Assembly (NCBI GenBank): GCA_046726375.1
Contig: JBKPAJ010000116.1
Span: forward strand, 1 to 16,014
DNA length: 16,014 bases
DNA from: DASPWV01 sp046726375
GTDB lineage: Bacteria > Acidobacteriota > Vicinamibacteria > Vicinamibacterales > UBA2999
Reading direction: 5' to 3'
Shown: piece after piece, positions 6,560-15,972 of the stretch
Layout: each line of letters opens with the position of its first letter
How positions within the stretch are numbered: the first letter of the stretch is position 1
Program-made: the position numbers and the translations under genes
Notes under the pieces: model-generated
Database searches by the model: none
Seen by the model: the letters and a program-made list of their open reading frames with translations, nothing else
What the model was told of the DNA's origin: nothing

Positions 6560-6584
6560 GGCGGACCTGAAGGTCCGTCCGCCC
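6559..6584. terminator. REP-like GC-rich palindrome, probable bidirectional transcript end
   Basis: GGGCGGAC (6559-6566) pairs with GTCCGCCC (6577-6584). An alternative inner stem CGGACC-TGAA-GGTCCG (6562-6577) also forms. It sits between the convergent collagen-like and ettA genes, where a bidirectional terminator or a REP-type palindrome is expected. There is no T-run. A dispersed-repeat status would need genome-wide counting. Confidence 0.5.
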
Positions 6585-6605
6585 CTACGTGGGTTCAAAT
6601 ACACG

Positions 6606-8285
<1,680 letters not shown>

Positions 8286-8290
8286 GTGAG

Positions 8291-8404
8291 GTGTCAGGTA
8301 TCAGGTATCAGGTATCAGGTATCACGCGATAACAAGCGGATTTTACCTGATACCCTGATACCTGCTACCTGAAACCTCCCTGACCCCTGATCCCGACACC
8401 TGAC
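8291..8404. repeat. Strand-switching 7-bp GTATCAG array between the protease and ettA
   Basis: Five phased 7-mers run 8291-8325: GTGTCAG, then GTATCAG at 8298, 8305 and 8312, then GTATCAC. After a 21-bp centre, inverted 7-mers follow: CTGATAC at 8347-8353 and 8355-8361, CTGCTAC 8362-8368, CTGAAAC 8369-8375, CTGACCC 8380-8386 and CTGATCC 8387-8393. The array ends in GACACCTGAC (8395-8404), the inverse of GTCAGGTGTC at 6548-6557. The arms pair over about 20 bp with a single bulge. The array occupies the whole 118-bp gap between the protease stop (8404-8406) and the ettA ATG (8285). Confidence 0.92.
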
Positions 8405-11223
8405 TAAGCTTCAGGCTTCAGCGTCACCACCGTATATCGATCGAGCGGAAAGTACTTTTTGAACATCTCCTGAAGCACCGGCGCCGAGAGCTTCTCGATG
8501 CGATCGGCGCGGTGCGTGATGCTGAGTGGATCCCACCCCAGCATGTGCACGGTTTGCAACGACCCCAGCCAGTAGGCGTTTTGCTTCGTCGCTTCCTCGA
8601 GATCGCGGCGTTCGAGCTCCTGTACTTTCGCGACGTCCTCCGCTGACGGCCCTTGCGCTTTCAGACGCTCAACTTCCTTGAGCACGGCATCGGTCAGCTT
8701 CTGCACGTTTTCCGGCGAGCTGCCAAAGCGCACCGTCATTGCGCCATAGCCTTTCTGCGGGATCGTGTTGTCGTAGCTCACGCCGACGCTGTAAGTGCCG
8801 CCGAGCTCTTCGCGCAGGATGTCGCGCAAGCGGATGCCAAGAAGCGACGCCGCGGCACGCGCGCGATGCATCTCGAGCTCCTCCAGATTGGTATCGGCAA
8901 AGAACGACATCACCGTCTGGCTCGCCGGCTCTTTACCCTTGCGCACTTCCTCCTTCAGCGTGTTCGATGGGAAGCGGATGCCGACATCGCGGAAGGTCGA
9001 AGTCTTTTTGCCGGTCGACGGCAACGTCGCGACCCACCGTTCGAGCAGCGGCACCATGTCGTCGACGCTGAACGTGCCCACGAAGAGGAAGGTAAAATCG
9101 GCGGCGTTCGCAAAGCGCTCCTTGTAGAAACGGCTCATCGCTTCGAGGTCGAGCGCCTGGATGTCTGCCGGTGTGGGTGCTTTCGCCGTGTAGTGATTGG
9201 AGGTGTTGACCTGCTCGACTTTTTCGCCGAACACGAACTTCGGATTTTGCGCCTGATTCTCGAGTGCGCCAATAAAGCGACGCTTCAGCAGCTCAAACGC
9301 GTCGCGCGAAAGGTTGGGTGCGGTGAACGCCAGGTAATTGAGCTTGAGCGCGGTCTCGAGATCGCGCGGCGACGCCGAACCCGACGTGCCGTGCGTGTAC
9401 TCGCCGATGTTCGGCGAGGCCTGCGCGATTTTGCCGGCGAGCAGCTTGCTGAGATCGACCGGATTGAGTCCGCCCATGCCGCCCATGCCGACGAGCGCCG
9501 TGGCGAGCGTCGCTTCACGATAGTCCTCCTGCGACGCCAACGAGCTGCCGCCGAGCGCGTAGGAAGCGAACAGCACCTGATCGCTCTTGTAGTCCGTTGG
9601 CTTCAGCCACACTTCGACGCCGTTGGACAGCGTCAACACGGTCGCGCCAATCTCTTTGATCTCGCGCCGCGCCGCGACCTTGCCTGGCGCGGGCGCCTTC
9701 TCGACGAGATCGCGGCCGGCGAGCGCGTCGGTCCACGCTTCCACTTCGGAACCCTCACCCTTCACGAAGGCCGTCCTCAGCTGGTCTTCGGTGGCCGCCG
9801 TCACGCCTTGCTTCTCGGGCGCGACCGCGAGGACCAGGCGGTTGTCGTCGTGGATGAGCCTCCGCGCTTCTTCACTGACCTCTTCGAGCGTGATCGTGGG
9901 CACAAAGGTGGCCGCGACCTTGTACTCGAACTCGATCCCTGGAATCGGCTCCTGCTCGAGGAACGCCCGCACGTATTCCTCGGCGTAATCGGGGCTCTCC
10001 GATGTGTTGCGCTCTTTGTAAGCCCGTTCGTAAAACGCGAGCGTTGCCGCCTTCGCGCGCTCCAACTCGTCGCCGCTGAACCCGAATTTCTGTGTCCTGC
10101 GCGCTTCGAGCGCGAGCGCTTCGAGGCCACTCGTCAGGCGTCCTTCCGGAACGTTTGCTTCCAGCTCGAACAGGTCCATTGATCGGCCGAGATTTCCGCC
10201 CGTCGCCCGTGCCGACAGGAACGGCGCGTCCTGTCGCCGCGCGATTTCGCGCAGGCGCAGATTGAGCATCTGCGCGACGAGTTGCCGGATCAGCGAGCGG
10301 CGATAATCCGCGACCGTGCGTTGGATCTCCGTGGGGCGCTTGTAGGCGATCGACACGGTCCACTCCTGCGCTTCCGGATCCGTGGCAACGCTATAGATGG
10401 TGTCCTTGTTTGGCGGAATCGTTCGATCGACGGTTTCGATCGGCGTCTTGACGCCGGCAATCGCGCCAAAGCGCTTCTCCACCAGCTGCTGCACTTCCGC
10501 CGGATCGATGTCGCCCACGACGCTGATGGCCATCTGATCGGGCCGATACCACTTCTTGTAGAAATCGACGACGCGCTGGCGCGGAAAGCTCTTGAGAATT
10601 TCGGGTGTGCCGATCGGCAGACGCTCGGCGTAGCGCGAACCTTTGAAAATCACCGGCAGCTGCTTTTCCATCAGGCGCGTGCCCGCGCCGAGCCGGCCAC
10701 GCCACTCTTCGATCACGACGCCGCGTTCCTTGTCGACCTCATCCGGGAGGAGCGACAGGCCGGCAGCGAAATCGTGTAGCGCGAGTGTGCCGCGATCGAG
10801 ATAGCCTGCTCTGTCGGTCGGAACGTCGAGCATGTAGACCGTTTCATCGAACGACGTGCGGGCGTTGACGTGCGGGCCAAAGCGCGCGCCGATCGATTCG
10901 AGAAACGCGACGAGCTCACCGGGCTTGAAATTTTCGGACCCGTTGAACGCCATATGCTCGAGGAAGTGAGCGAGACCACGCTGGTCGTTCTCCTCCTGCA
11001 GCGACCCGACGTTCACCGCAAGCCGCATCGACACGCGATTGGCTGGCAATGTGTTGCGCCGAATATAGTAGCGCAGGCCATTGGCCAGTTGCCCTGTCCG
11101 TACGGCGGGATCGACCGGGAGCGGTTGGGTCAGCGAAAGCTCTGGCTGTTGCGCCGCGGCGTGCGCAAACAGCGTGCACATCGCGATTCCGAGAATCAGA
11201 GCGGCTCGTCGTGTCCGTTGCAT
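8404..11223 (-). CDS. Exported PqqL-like M16 (insulinase family) zinc metalloprotease
   Basis: The 939 residues fit the single-chain, four-domain M16 proteases similar to E. coli PqqL (931 aa), which cut peptides inside a clam-shell chamber. A Sec signal peptide is present (RRAALILGIAMCTLF, cleavage near AHAAA|Q at 24-25), so it acts in the periplasm or outside. The inverted zinc motif HFLEH is at 86-90, with the third ligand in ERGVVIEEW (Glu172 or Glu173, by alignment most likely 173). The second half lacks the zinc motif, as is normal, but keeps the GGTYS segment (808-812) typical of the substrate-binding C-terminal half. The ATG at 11223 has GAGGA about 8 nt upstream. Its start is 28 bp from the divergent dut start. 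It may be cotranscribed with ettA across the GTATCAG array. Confidence 0.93.
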   Translation of the reverse strand: MQRTRRAALILGIAMCTLFAHAAAQQPELSLTQPLPVDPAVRTGQLANGLRYYIRRNTLPANRVSMRLAVNVGSLQEENDQRGLAHFLEHMAFNGSENFKPGELVAFLESIGARFGPHVNARTSFDETVYMLDVPTDRAGYLDRGTLALHDFAAGLSLLPDEVDKERGVVIEEWRGRLGAGTRLMEKQLPVIFKGSRYAERLPIGTPEILKSFPRQRVVDFYKKWYRPDQMAISVVGDIDPAEVQQLVEKRFGAIAGVKTPIETVDRTIPPNKDTIYSVATDPEAQEWTVSIAYKRPTEIQRTVADYRRSLIRQLVAQMLNLRLREIARRQDAPFLSARATGGNLGRSMDLFELEANVPEGRLTSGLEALALEARRTQKFGFSGDELERAKAATLAFYERAYKERNTSESPDYAEEYVRAFLEQEPIPGIEFEYKVAATFVPTITLEEVSEEARRLIHDDNRLVLAVAPEKQGVTAATEDQLRTAFVKGEGSEVEAWTDALAGRDLVEKAPAPGKVAARREIKEIGATVLTLSNGVEVWLKPTDYKSDQVLFASYALGGSSLASQEDYREATLATALVGMGGMGGLNPVDLSKLLAGKIAQASPNIGEYTHGTSGSASPRDLETALKLNYLAFTAPNLSRDAFELLKRRFIGALENQAQNPKFVFGEKVEQVNTSNHYTAKAPTPADIQALDLEAMSRFYKERFANAADFTFLFVGTFSVDDMVPLLERWVATLPSTGKKTSTFRDVGIRFPSNTLKEEVRKGKEPASQTVMSFFADTNLEELEMHRARAAASLLGIRLRDILREELGGTYSVGVSYDNTIPQKGYGAMTVRFGSSPENVQKLTDAVLKEVERLKAQGPSAEDVAKVQELERRDLEEATKQNAYWLGSLQTVHMLGWDPLSITHRADRIEKLSAPVLQEMFKKYFPLDRYTVVTLKPEA

Positions 11224-11252
11224 GGAGGTTCCTCTCGACTACTATCTTCCCA
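11218..11252 (+). promoter_or_regulatory. Candidate leaderless promoter of dut, overlapping the protease start
   Basis: TTGCAT (11218-11223) and TACTAT (11240-11245) are spaced 16 bp apart, each matching four of six consensus bases. TACTAT fits the TANNNT pattern seen upstream of leaderless genes in other phyla and ends six bases before the dut ATG at 11252. No ribosome-binding sequence lies near that ATG; GGAGG at 11224-11228 is too far away. The -35 box would overlap the first codons of the M16 protease. An opposite GATAGT (11246-11241) could serve the protease, so the two -10 boxes would share one site. Confidence 0.4.
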
Positions 11253-11683
11253 TGCTCTTGAAGATCACGCGGCTCGATCCGTCCTTGCCGCTTCCCTCGT
11301 ACGGCACCGGCGGCAGCGCCGGCTTCGATCTGGCGGCAGCCAGCGACATGGAAGTGCCGCCGCATGCAATCCGGCTCATTGGGACGGGTCTGGTGATGAA
11401 AATCCCGGACGGCCATTTTCTCGCCGTGTTCGCTCGCAGCAGCACGCCGATCAAGCGCGGCCTGATGGTCGCCAACGGCGTGGGCGTTATCGACGCCGAC
11501 TACTGCGGTCGAACAGACGAAGTGAAAATTCAGGTGATCAACGTCACCGACAAGCCTGTTCGCGTCGCACGCGGTGATCGCCTGGCACAGGGAATCGTGC
11601 TCGCCGCTCCGCGCGTGACCTGGGAGGAAGTGGAGAGCGTGACTGAGTCGAGTCGGGGAGGATTTGGATCAACGGGAACGTGA
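11252..11683 (+). CDS. dut: Deoxyuridine 5'-triphosphate nucleotidohydrolase (dUTPase)
   Basis: Trimeric dUTPase hydrolyses dUTP to dUMP and pyrophosphate, keeping uracil out of DNA and feeding thymidylate synthesis. All five family motifs are present in the 143 residues: motif 1 GSAGFDLAA (21-29), motif 2 ARSSTP (61-66), motif 3 NGVGVIDADYCG (75-86, catalytic Asp81), motif 4 RGDRLAQ (107-113) and the glycine-rich, phosphate-covering motif 5 RGGFGSTG (135-142). The ATG at 11252 (MLLKITRLDPSLPLP) matches the family start. An in-frame ATG at 11222, sharing CATG with the protease start on the other strand, would add ten residues without family support. It is the first gene of the rightward series, 56 bp before dinB. 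Its stop lies in the loop of a GGAACG/CGTTCC hairpin. Confidence 0.97.
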   Translation: MLLKITRLDPSLPLPSYGTGGSAGFDLAAASDMEVPPHAIRLIGTGLVMKIPDGHFLAVFARSSTPIKRGLMVANGVGVIDADYCGRTDEVKIQVINVTDKPVRVARGDRLAQGIVLAAPRVTWEEVESVTESSRGGFGSTGT

Positions 11684-11690
11684 ACGTTCC
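11675..11690. terminator. Hairpin with the dut stop codon in its loop
   Basis: GGAACG (11675-11680) and CGTTCC (11685-11690) pair around TGAA, which holds the dut TGA stop (11681-11683). The arm sequence is the same GGAACG/CGTTCC word used in the array at 352-504 and in the 8-bp arrays. No T-run follows. It may be a partial terminator or an mRNA-stability element between dut and dinB. Confidence 0.4.
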
Positions 11691-11739
11691 AGCGCAAATT
11701 TCAAAGCTTGAAGTGACGTAGTTGAACGTTACCAGTTCG

Positions 11740-12846
11740 ATGGCGACCGGAGTTCGACGGATTCTCCATATCGATATGGACGCCTTCTATGCGTCCGTGG
11801 AACAGCGCGACAATCCGGCGCTGCGCGGGAAGCCTGTCGCTGTCGGTGGCGATCCGACGAAACGTGGTGTCGTTGCGGCCGCAAGTTACGAAGCGCGCAG
11901 TTACGGCGTCCGCTCCGCGCTTCCCATGTCTCGCGCTGTCCGCCTCTGTCCCGGCCTCATCATCGTCCGGCCGGACTTCCACAAGTACAGAACGATCTCC
12001 AACCAGATCTTCGAGATCTACCGCAGCGTGACGGCGCTCGTCGAGCCGCTCTCGCTCGATGAAGCGTACCTTGACGTCACGGAGAACAGCTGGCACGAAC
12101 CGCTCGGGGTGACCGTCGCAAAGCGGATCAAGGAGAGGATACGCGACAGCACCGGGTTGACCGCGTCCGCCGGCGTCGCACCAAACAAGTTTCTCGCGAA
12201 GATTGCATCCGGTTGGCAAAAACCCGATGGCCTCACCGTGATCGCCCCCGAGCGAATCGAGAACTTCTTGCGCGGCCTGCCGGTTGACGCGCTCTGGGGC
12301 GTGGGACCGAAGACCGCCGAGCGCTTGCGCAGTCACGGCATCGCGAAGCTCGTCGACGTCCGGATGAAGTCGCTGGACGAGTTGCGAACCATCGTGGGAA
12401 CCGGCGCCGAGTGGCTGCGCGATCTCGCCCATGGTCACGACCCGCGGCAGGTGAACCCCAACGAAGACCGCAAGTCGGTCGGCTCAGAGTGCACCTACGA
12501 GACCGACCTGACGGATGTGGTCCGGATTCGCGGCGAGATCGAGGAGATGGCACGCGATGCGGCGCGCTGGCTCGACCGGAACGGAGTTTTCGCGCGCACG
12601 GTCGTGATCAAAGTGCGCTACGAGGATTTCACCACGATCACGCGAAGCCAAAGCGAAGCCAAACCGACGCGCGACGCCGATGCTCTGGCAGCCCGGGCGA
12701 TTGCCCTGCTCGACAAAACCGATGCCGGGCGCCGTCCCATCCGCCTTCTGGGGGTCAGTGTGCACAACCTGGAAGAGTCCGACGCGGTTCGCGCACCCAA
12801 GCGCGCCGCCAGGGTAGACGACAAACCCCGATTGCCCCTCGATTAG
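11740..12846 (+). CDS. dinB: DNA polymerase IV (Y-family translesion polymerase)
   Basis: Pol IV copies past damaged bases with low fidelity. With the ATG at 11740 the protein has 368 residues, close to the usual 350. Catalytic residues are Asp12 in HIDMDAFYASVE and Asp107/Glu108 in SLDEAYLDVT; Tyr17 is at the steric-gate position that excludes ribonucleotides. TASAGVAPNKFLAKIASGWQ is the palm signature and LWGVGPKTAERLRSHGI (186-202) the thumb helix-hairpin-helix. The little-finger domain spans about 245-345. The C-terminus ends RLPLD, at best a weak beta-clamp-binding motif. A TTG at 11722 would add six residues; the ATG agrees better with family starts, though neither has a clear Shine-Dalgarno site. 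It follows dut by 56 bp, suggesting joint expression, and no LexA box is evident in the gap. Confidence 0.95.
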   Translation: MATGVRRILHIDMDAFYASVEQRDNPALRGKPVAVGGDPTKRGVVAAASYEARSYGVRSALPMSRAVRLCPGLIIVRPDFHKYRTISNQIFEIYRSVTALVEPLSLDEAYLDVTENSWHEPLGVTVAKRIKERIRDSTGLTASAGVAPNKFLAKIASGWQKPDGLTVIAPERIENFLRGLPVDALWGVGPKTAERLRSHGIAKLVDVRMKSLDELRTIVGTGAEWLRDLAHGHDPRQVNPNEDRKSVGSECTYETDLTDVVRIRGEIEEMARDAARWLDRNGVFARTVVIKVRYEDFTTITRSQSEAKPTRDADALAARAIALLDKTDAGRRPIRLLGVSVHNLEESDAVRAPKRAARVDDKPRLPLD

Positions 12847-12930
12847 ATAGCCGAGAGCTGAAAGCGTTCCCTGGCACAAGCGATCGGCCACGGCCATGGC
12901 GGGTTTTGCCTTCCGATTTCGTTAGAGAAA

Positions 12931-12940
12931 TTAAGGAGAA
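12931..12940 (+). promoter_or_regulatory. Strong ribosome-binding site of osmC
   Basis: AAGGAG (12933-12938) lies nine bases before the ATG at 12948 and is the best Shine-Dalgarno sequence in the window. The rest of the 101-bp gap after dinB (12847-12930) has a short GC-rich stretch near 12882-12903 and an AT-richer stretch at 12904-12932 that could hold a promoter. The best -35-like word is TTGCCT (12906-12911), without a convincing -10. Confidence 0.6.
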
Positions 12941-12947
12941 CTTCACC

Positions 12948-13538
12948 ATGCAACAGTCGATCGTCCCAGAGAACAAGCGCGAGCGGGTGCCGCTCAACGG
13001 TGTCGATACACCGAACCTGCTCGCCACCATCAACGTCGTGAAGGGCGCACCCGAACTCGGCGGGTTTCAGTTCCGCGCGCAGAACACCTGGCTGGCCGGC
13101 ACCCACAGCCGCAGCTGTATCGAGACCTTCAGCGGGGCCGGCAGCGAGCAAAGCCATGTCCGCCGGTTCGAATTCGACGCCGACCACCCTGCCGTCCTTG
13201 TTGGCGGCGATCACGGACCCACGCCCGTCGAGTTTCTACTGCACGCGCTCGCCACATGCCTGACCGCTGGCGTCGCCAACGTTGCAGCCGTCCGCGGTAT
13301 CACCCTGACGCGCGTTGAGTCGACCGTCGTCGGCGATATCGACCTGCGCGGCATCCTCGGTCTTTCGAACCAGGTGCGCAACGGATACGAGCGCATTCGT
13401 GTCAACTTCACGATTGACGGCGACGCTCCGCCGCAGAAGCTGCGAGAGGTCGTCGAACAGTCGCGCGCACGCTCGGCCGTGTTCGACGTAATCACGAACG
13501 GCGTTCCTGTCGAGCTCGCGATCGACGTGGCGCGATGA
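12948..13538 (+). CDS. OsmC/Ohr-family protein
   Basis: OsmC/Ohr proteins are dimeric thiol peroxidases that reduce organic hydroperoxides with two cysteines. This 196-residue member has the peroxidatic-cysteine region GPTPVEFLLHALATCLTAGV with Cys104. The position where the resolving cysteine normally occurs (a CP-type motif in the C-terminal helix) reads RARSAVFDVITNG, with no cysteine. The only other cysteine, Cys57 in SRSC, lies elsewhere. It therefore looks like an OsmC subgroup with altered or no two-cysteine chemistry. It also has an N-terminal extension of about 35 residues before the core fold. The ATG has a strong ribosome-binding site. The stop overlaps the next gene's start by four bases (ATGA), so it is coupled to the flavin monooxygenase. 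Confidence 0.9.
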   Translation: MQQSIVPENKRERVPLNGVDTPNLLATINVVKGAPELGGFQFRAQNTWLAGTHSRSCIETFSGAGSEQSHVRRFEFDADHPAVLVGGDHGPTPVEFLLHALATCLTAGVANVAAVRGITLTRVESTVVGDIDLRGILGLSNQVRNGYERIRVNFTIDGDAPPQKLREVVEQSRARSAVFDVITNGVPVELAIDVAR

Positions 13539-14785
13539 GGCAGATCGACACGGTTGTCGTTGGCGGCGGACAGGCAGGGCTCGCGATGAGCCGCTGCCTG
13601 ACCAGTCGCGGCGTTCCGCACGTCGTGCTCGAACGAGGGCGCGTGGCCGAACGGTGGCGGAGCGAACGATGGCAATCGCTGCGTCTGCTGACCCCCAACT
13701 GGCAAACACGACTACCGGGATTTCGCTACCAAGATGTTGATCGCGATGGCTTCATGACCATGCCCGAGGTCGTGGGCTTTCTCGAGCAGTACGCGCGCTC
13801 GTTCGATGCACCTGTCCACACCGACACGGTGGTGACGGCTGTGAGCCGCGACGGCCGCGCGTTTCGAGTGAACACCAACCGCGAGACGTGGCTCACCAAC
13901 AGCGTGATCGTCGCGACCGGCTATTGCGACGTGCCGTTCGTGCCGGCGATCGCGTCAGGCGTACCTGACGATATCGACCAGGTCGTGCCCACGCGCTATC
14001 GCGTTCCGTCCGACCTTCGCGAAGGCGCCGTCCTCGTGGTTGGCGCGGCGGCGTCGGGCGTTCAGCTGGCACACGAACTTCGTCTCGCCGGACGCCGCGT
14101 GATTATCGCGGCCGGTCGGCATACTCGGATGCCACGCCGCTACCGCGGTCACGACATTCTTTGGTGGTTCGAGCACATCGGCATTTTCGACGCCACCCAC
14201 GACGATGTCTACGATGTCGACGTCTCGCGCGAGCAAGCGTCGTTGCAGCTGGTGGGGAGGCCAGATCGCGCATCGATCGATCTCGTGGTGCTTCAGGAAC
14301 TCGGCGTTGAAGTCACGGGTCGGCTTCGTGCATTCGATCGACGACGCGCCTTGTTCGCCGACGACCTCGTCGCGACCACCGCCGCCGCCGACGTCAAGCT
14401 CGCGCAACTGCTGCAGCGGATCGACACGTTCATCGAGCTCGACGCCACGCACGATGCGGGCGCGAGCGAGCCATTCGAACCGAGTTGGACGCGGTTTACC
14501 GACGCACGCACCGAGATCGACCTGGCGACGGAAGGTGTCACCACAGTTCTGTGGGCCACCGGATTCACACGGCGATACCCGTGGCTGCGCGTGCCGGTGC
14601 TCGACGCGCACGGCGAGATTCGCCACAACGGCGGCGTGACGCCTGTGGAAGGACTCTACGTGCTCGGACTTGCATTTCTGCGCCACCGAAATTCGAACTT
14701 CATTGACGGCGTCGGTCGCGATGCCGAAGCCGTGGCCGATCACGTGGCGCGTTACCTGATGGAACGGCGCGGCGCCGTCGCCTGA
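13535..14785 (+). CDS. CzcO-like FAD/NAD(P)-dependent monooxygenase
   Basis: This 416-residue flavoprotein belongs to the two-dinucleotide-domain FMO/BVMO-like group (COG2072 type), often annotated as a putative K+-transport flavoprotein, a label with little biochemical support. The FAD Rossmann motif GGGQAG is at 10-15, followed by the family's WRSERWQSLRLLTPNWQTRLPG segment (41-62). The ATG motif lies at ATGY (127-130), the NAD(P) motif VVGAAASG at 168-175, and a second WATGF near the end. The classical FMO fingerprint FxGxxxHxxxY is not seen; VVPTRYRVP occupies that region. The C-terminal FIDGVGRDAEAVADHV segment is usual for the group. It is probably cytosolic. The ATG overlaps the osmC stop (ATGA). 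The substrate is unknown; the context suggests oxidative or small-molecule detoxification. Confidence 0.87.
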   Translation: MRQIDTVVVGGGQAGLAMSRCLTSRGVPHVVLERGRVAERWRSERWQSLRLLTPNWQTRLPGFRYQDVDRDGFMTMPEVVGFLEQYARSFDAPVHTDTVVTAVSRDGRAFRVNTNRETWLTNSVIVATGYCDVPFVPAIASGVPDDIDQVVPTRYRVPSDLREGAVLVVGAAASGVQLAHELRLAGRRVIIAAGRHTRMPRRYRGHDILWWFEHIGIFDATHDDVYDVDVSREQASLQLVGRPDRASIDLVVLQELGVEVTGRLRAFDRRRALFADDLVATTAAADVKLAQLLQRIDTFIELDATHDAGASEPFEPSWTRFTDARTEIDLATEGVTTVLWATGFTRRYPWLRVPVLDAHGEIRHNGGVTPVEGLYVLGLAFLRHRNSNFIDGVGRDAEAVADHVARYLMERRGAVA

Positions 14786-14796
14786 TCGGAGAACCC

Positions 14797-15972
14797 ATGC
14801 CTGCTTACGATGCAATTGTTGTCGGGCTGCGGGCGGCGGGGGCGGCAACCGCCATGTTGCTGGCTCGCGCCGGTCTGCGCGTGCTCGCCATCGACCGCGG
14901 GAAATACGGCAGTGATACACTCTCGACGCATGCGCTGATGCGCGCCGGCGTTCTGCAGCTGTCGCGGTGGGGTCTGCTGCGCCCGATCGAGGCGGCCGCA
15001 ACGCCGCCGATCCGCTCGACGACCTTCCATTACGGCGCGGAGAGTCTGCGGATACCGATTAAGGCCCGCGACGGCGTGCCGAGTCTCTTCGCGCCGCGCC
15101 GCTTTCTGCTCGACCGCGTTCTGGTAGATGCGGCTCGTGCGTCCGGCGCACAAGTGTGGCACGGTGTGTCGGTGCTCGATGTCATCCGGGATGCGACCGG
15201 CCGCGTCGCCGGTGTCGTCGCGCGCGACGAGTCGCACCAGATACTGAGTCTCCAGGCCCGCGTCGTTATCGGCGCCGACGGGCTGCGATCGACGGTCGCC
15301 CGACTTGTGCGCGCGGCAGCGTATCACTATGGCCGGCACGCGGCCGGCGTCCTCTATGGTTACTGGCCGGCGCTTCCGATCGAGGGGAACCACTGGTATT
15401 GGGAATCAGGCGTCGCCGCCGGCGCGATTCCAACCAACGATAACGAGACGTGCGTCTTCGTCGCGATTCGCCGCGACGACTTTGCTGACACGTTCCGGGC
15501 AGACGTCGCCGAGGGGTATAAGCGACTGCTGAGCCGCGCCGCCCCGGCACTTGTGCCCGCGATCGAGCGGCACTCAGGAGCGGTCAAGCTACGCGGCTTC
15601 GCCGGAGAACGCGGCTTTCTGCGACACTCGGCAGGATTTGGCTGGGCGCTGGTTGGGGATGCCGGCCACTTCAAGGATCCGCTCACCGCTCACGGGATCA
15701 CCGATGCGTTGCGCGATGCCGAATGGCTGGCGCGCGCCGTCGTTGCCGACAGCGACGCGGCGCTCTTCGAGTACCAACGCACGCGCGACGAAATGTCCAT
15801 GGAGATGTTCGAGGTCTCTGACGAGATCGCGTCGTTCAACTGGACGCTGGCGACGCTGCCGGCGTTGCACGAGCGGCTGAGCGATACCATGCGACGCGAG
15901 GTCGACGCCGTGCGCGGGCTCGACGAGACAGGTGCGGAAGCACTGTCATGTCGCGATCTCGCGACGTGGTGA
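14797..15972 (+). CDS. PHBH-fold FAD-dependent oxidoreductase (geranylgeranyl-reductase/halogenase-like)
   Basis: This 391-residue class A flavoprotein has the three signatures of the p-hydroxybenzoate-hydroxylase fold: an N-terminal FAD Rossmann motif read as GLRAAG (10-15) instead of GxGxxG, the DG motif VIGADGLRS (157-164) and the GD motif LVGDAGHFKDPLTAHG (285-300). SDTLSTHALMRAG (39-51) is a family-typical segment that contacts FAD. Such enzymes hydroxylate, reduce or halogenate small molecules, and nothing here fixes which. ATG 14797 has GGAG at 14788-14791 and lies 11 nt after the preceding monooxygenase, so the genes are probably cotranscribed. The last residues (SCRDLATW) are encoded within a TGTCGCGAT/GATGT repeat that continues past the stop, so the true C-terminus may have been reshaped by the repeat. 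Confidence 0.87.
   Translation: MPAYDAIVVGLRAAGAATAMLLARAGLRVLAIDRGKYGSDTLSTHALMRAGVLQLSRWGLLRPIEAAATPPIRSTTFHYGAESLRIPIKARDGVPSLFAPRRFLLDRVLVDAARASGAQVWHGVSVLDVIRDATGRVAGVVARDESHQILSLQARVVIGADGLRSTVARLVRAAAYHYGRHAAGVLYGYWPALPIEGNHWYWESGVAAGAIPTNDNETCVFVAIRRDDFADTFRADVAEGYKRLLSRAAPALVPAIERHSGAVKLRGFAGERGFLRHSAGFGWALVGDAGHFKDPLTAHGITDALRDAEWLARAVVADSDAALFEYQRTRDEMSMEMFEVSDEIASFNWTLATLPALHERLSDTMRREVDAVRGLDETGAEALSCRDLATW

Noticed and set aside
8653..10182. 509-codon plus-strand frame opposite the M16 protease
   Set aside because: Antisense shadow; no domain, no start signal, and the protease is supported along its full length.
11152..11223. Lipoprotein signal peptide on the M16 protease
   Set aside because: The cysteine is in GIAMC, which does not fit the lipobox (L-A/S-G/A-C). 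A standard signal peptide with cleavage near AHAAA is better.
11684..11739. LexA-type SOS box upstream of dinB
   Set aside because: I see no CTG-N10-CAG or GAAC-N4-GTTC style site in this gap that stands out from the GTTCC/GGAAC words of the hairpin.
13955..15001. Long minus-strand frame opposite the two flavoprotein genes
   Set aside because: Antisense shadow that crosses the junction of two well-supported genes.
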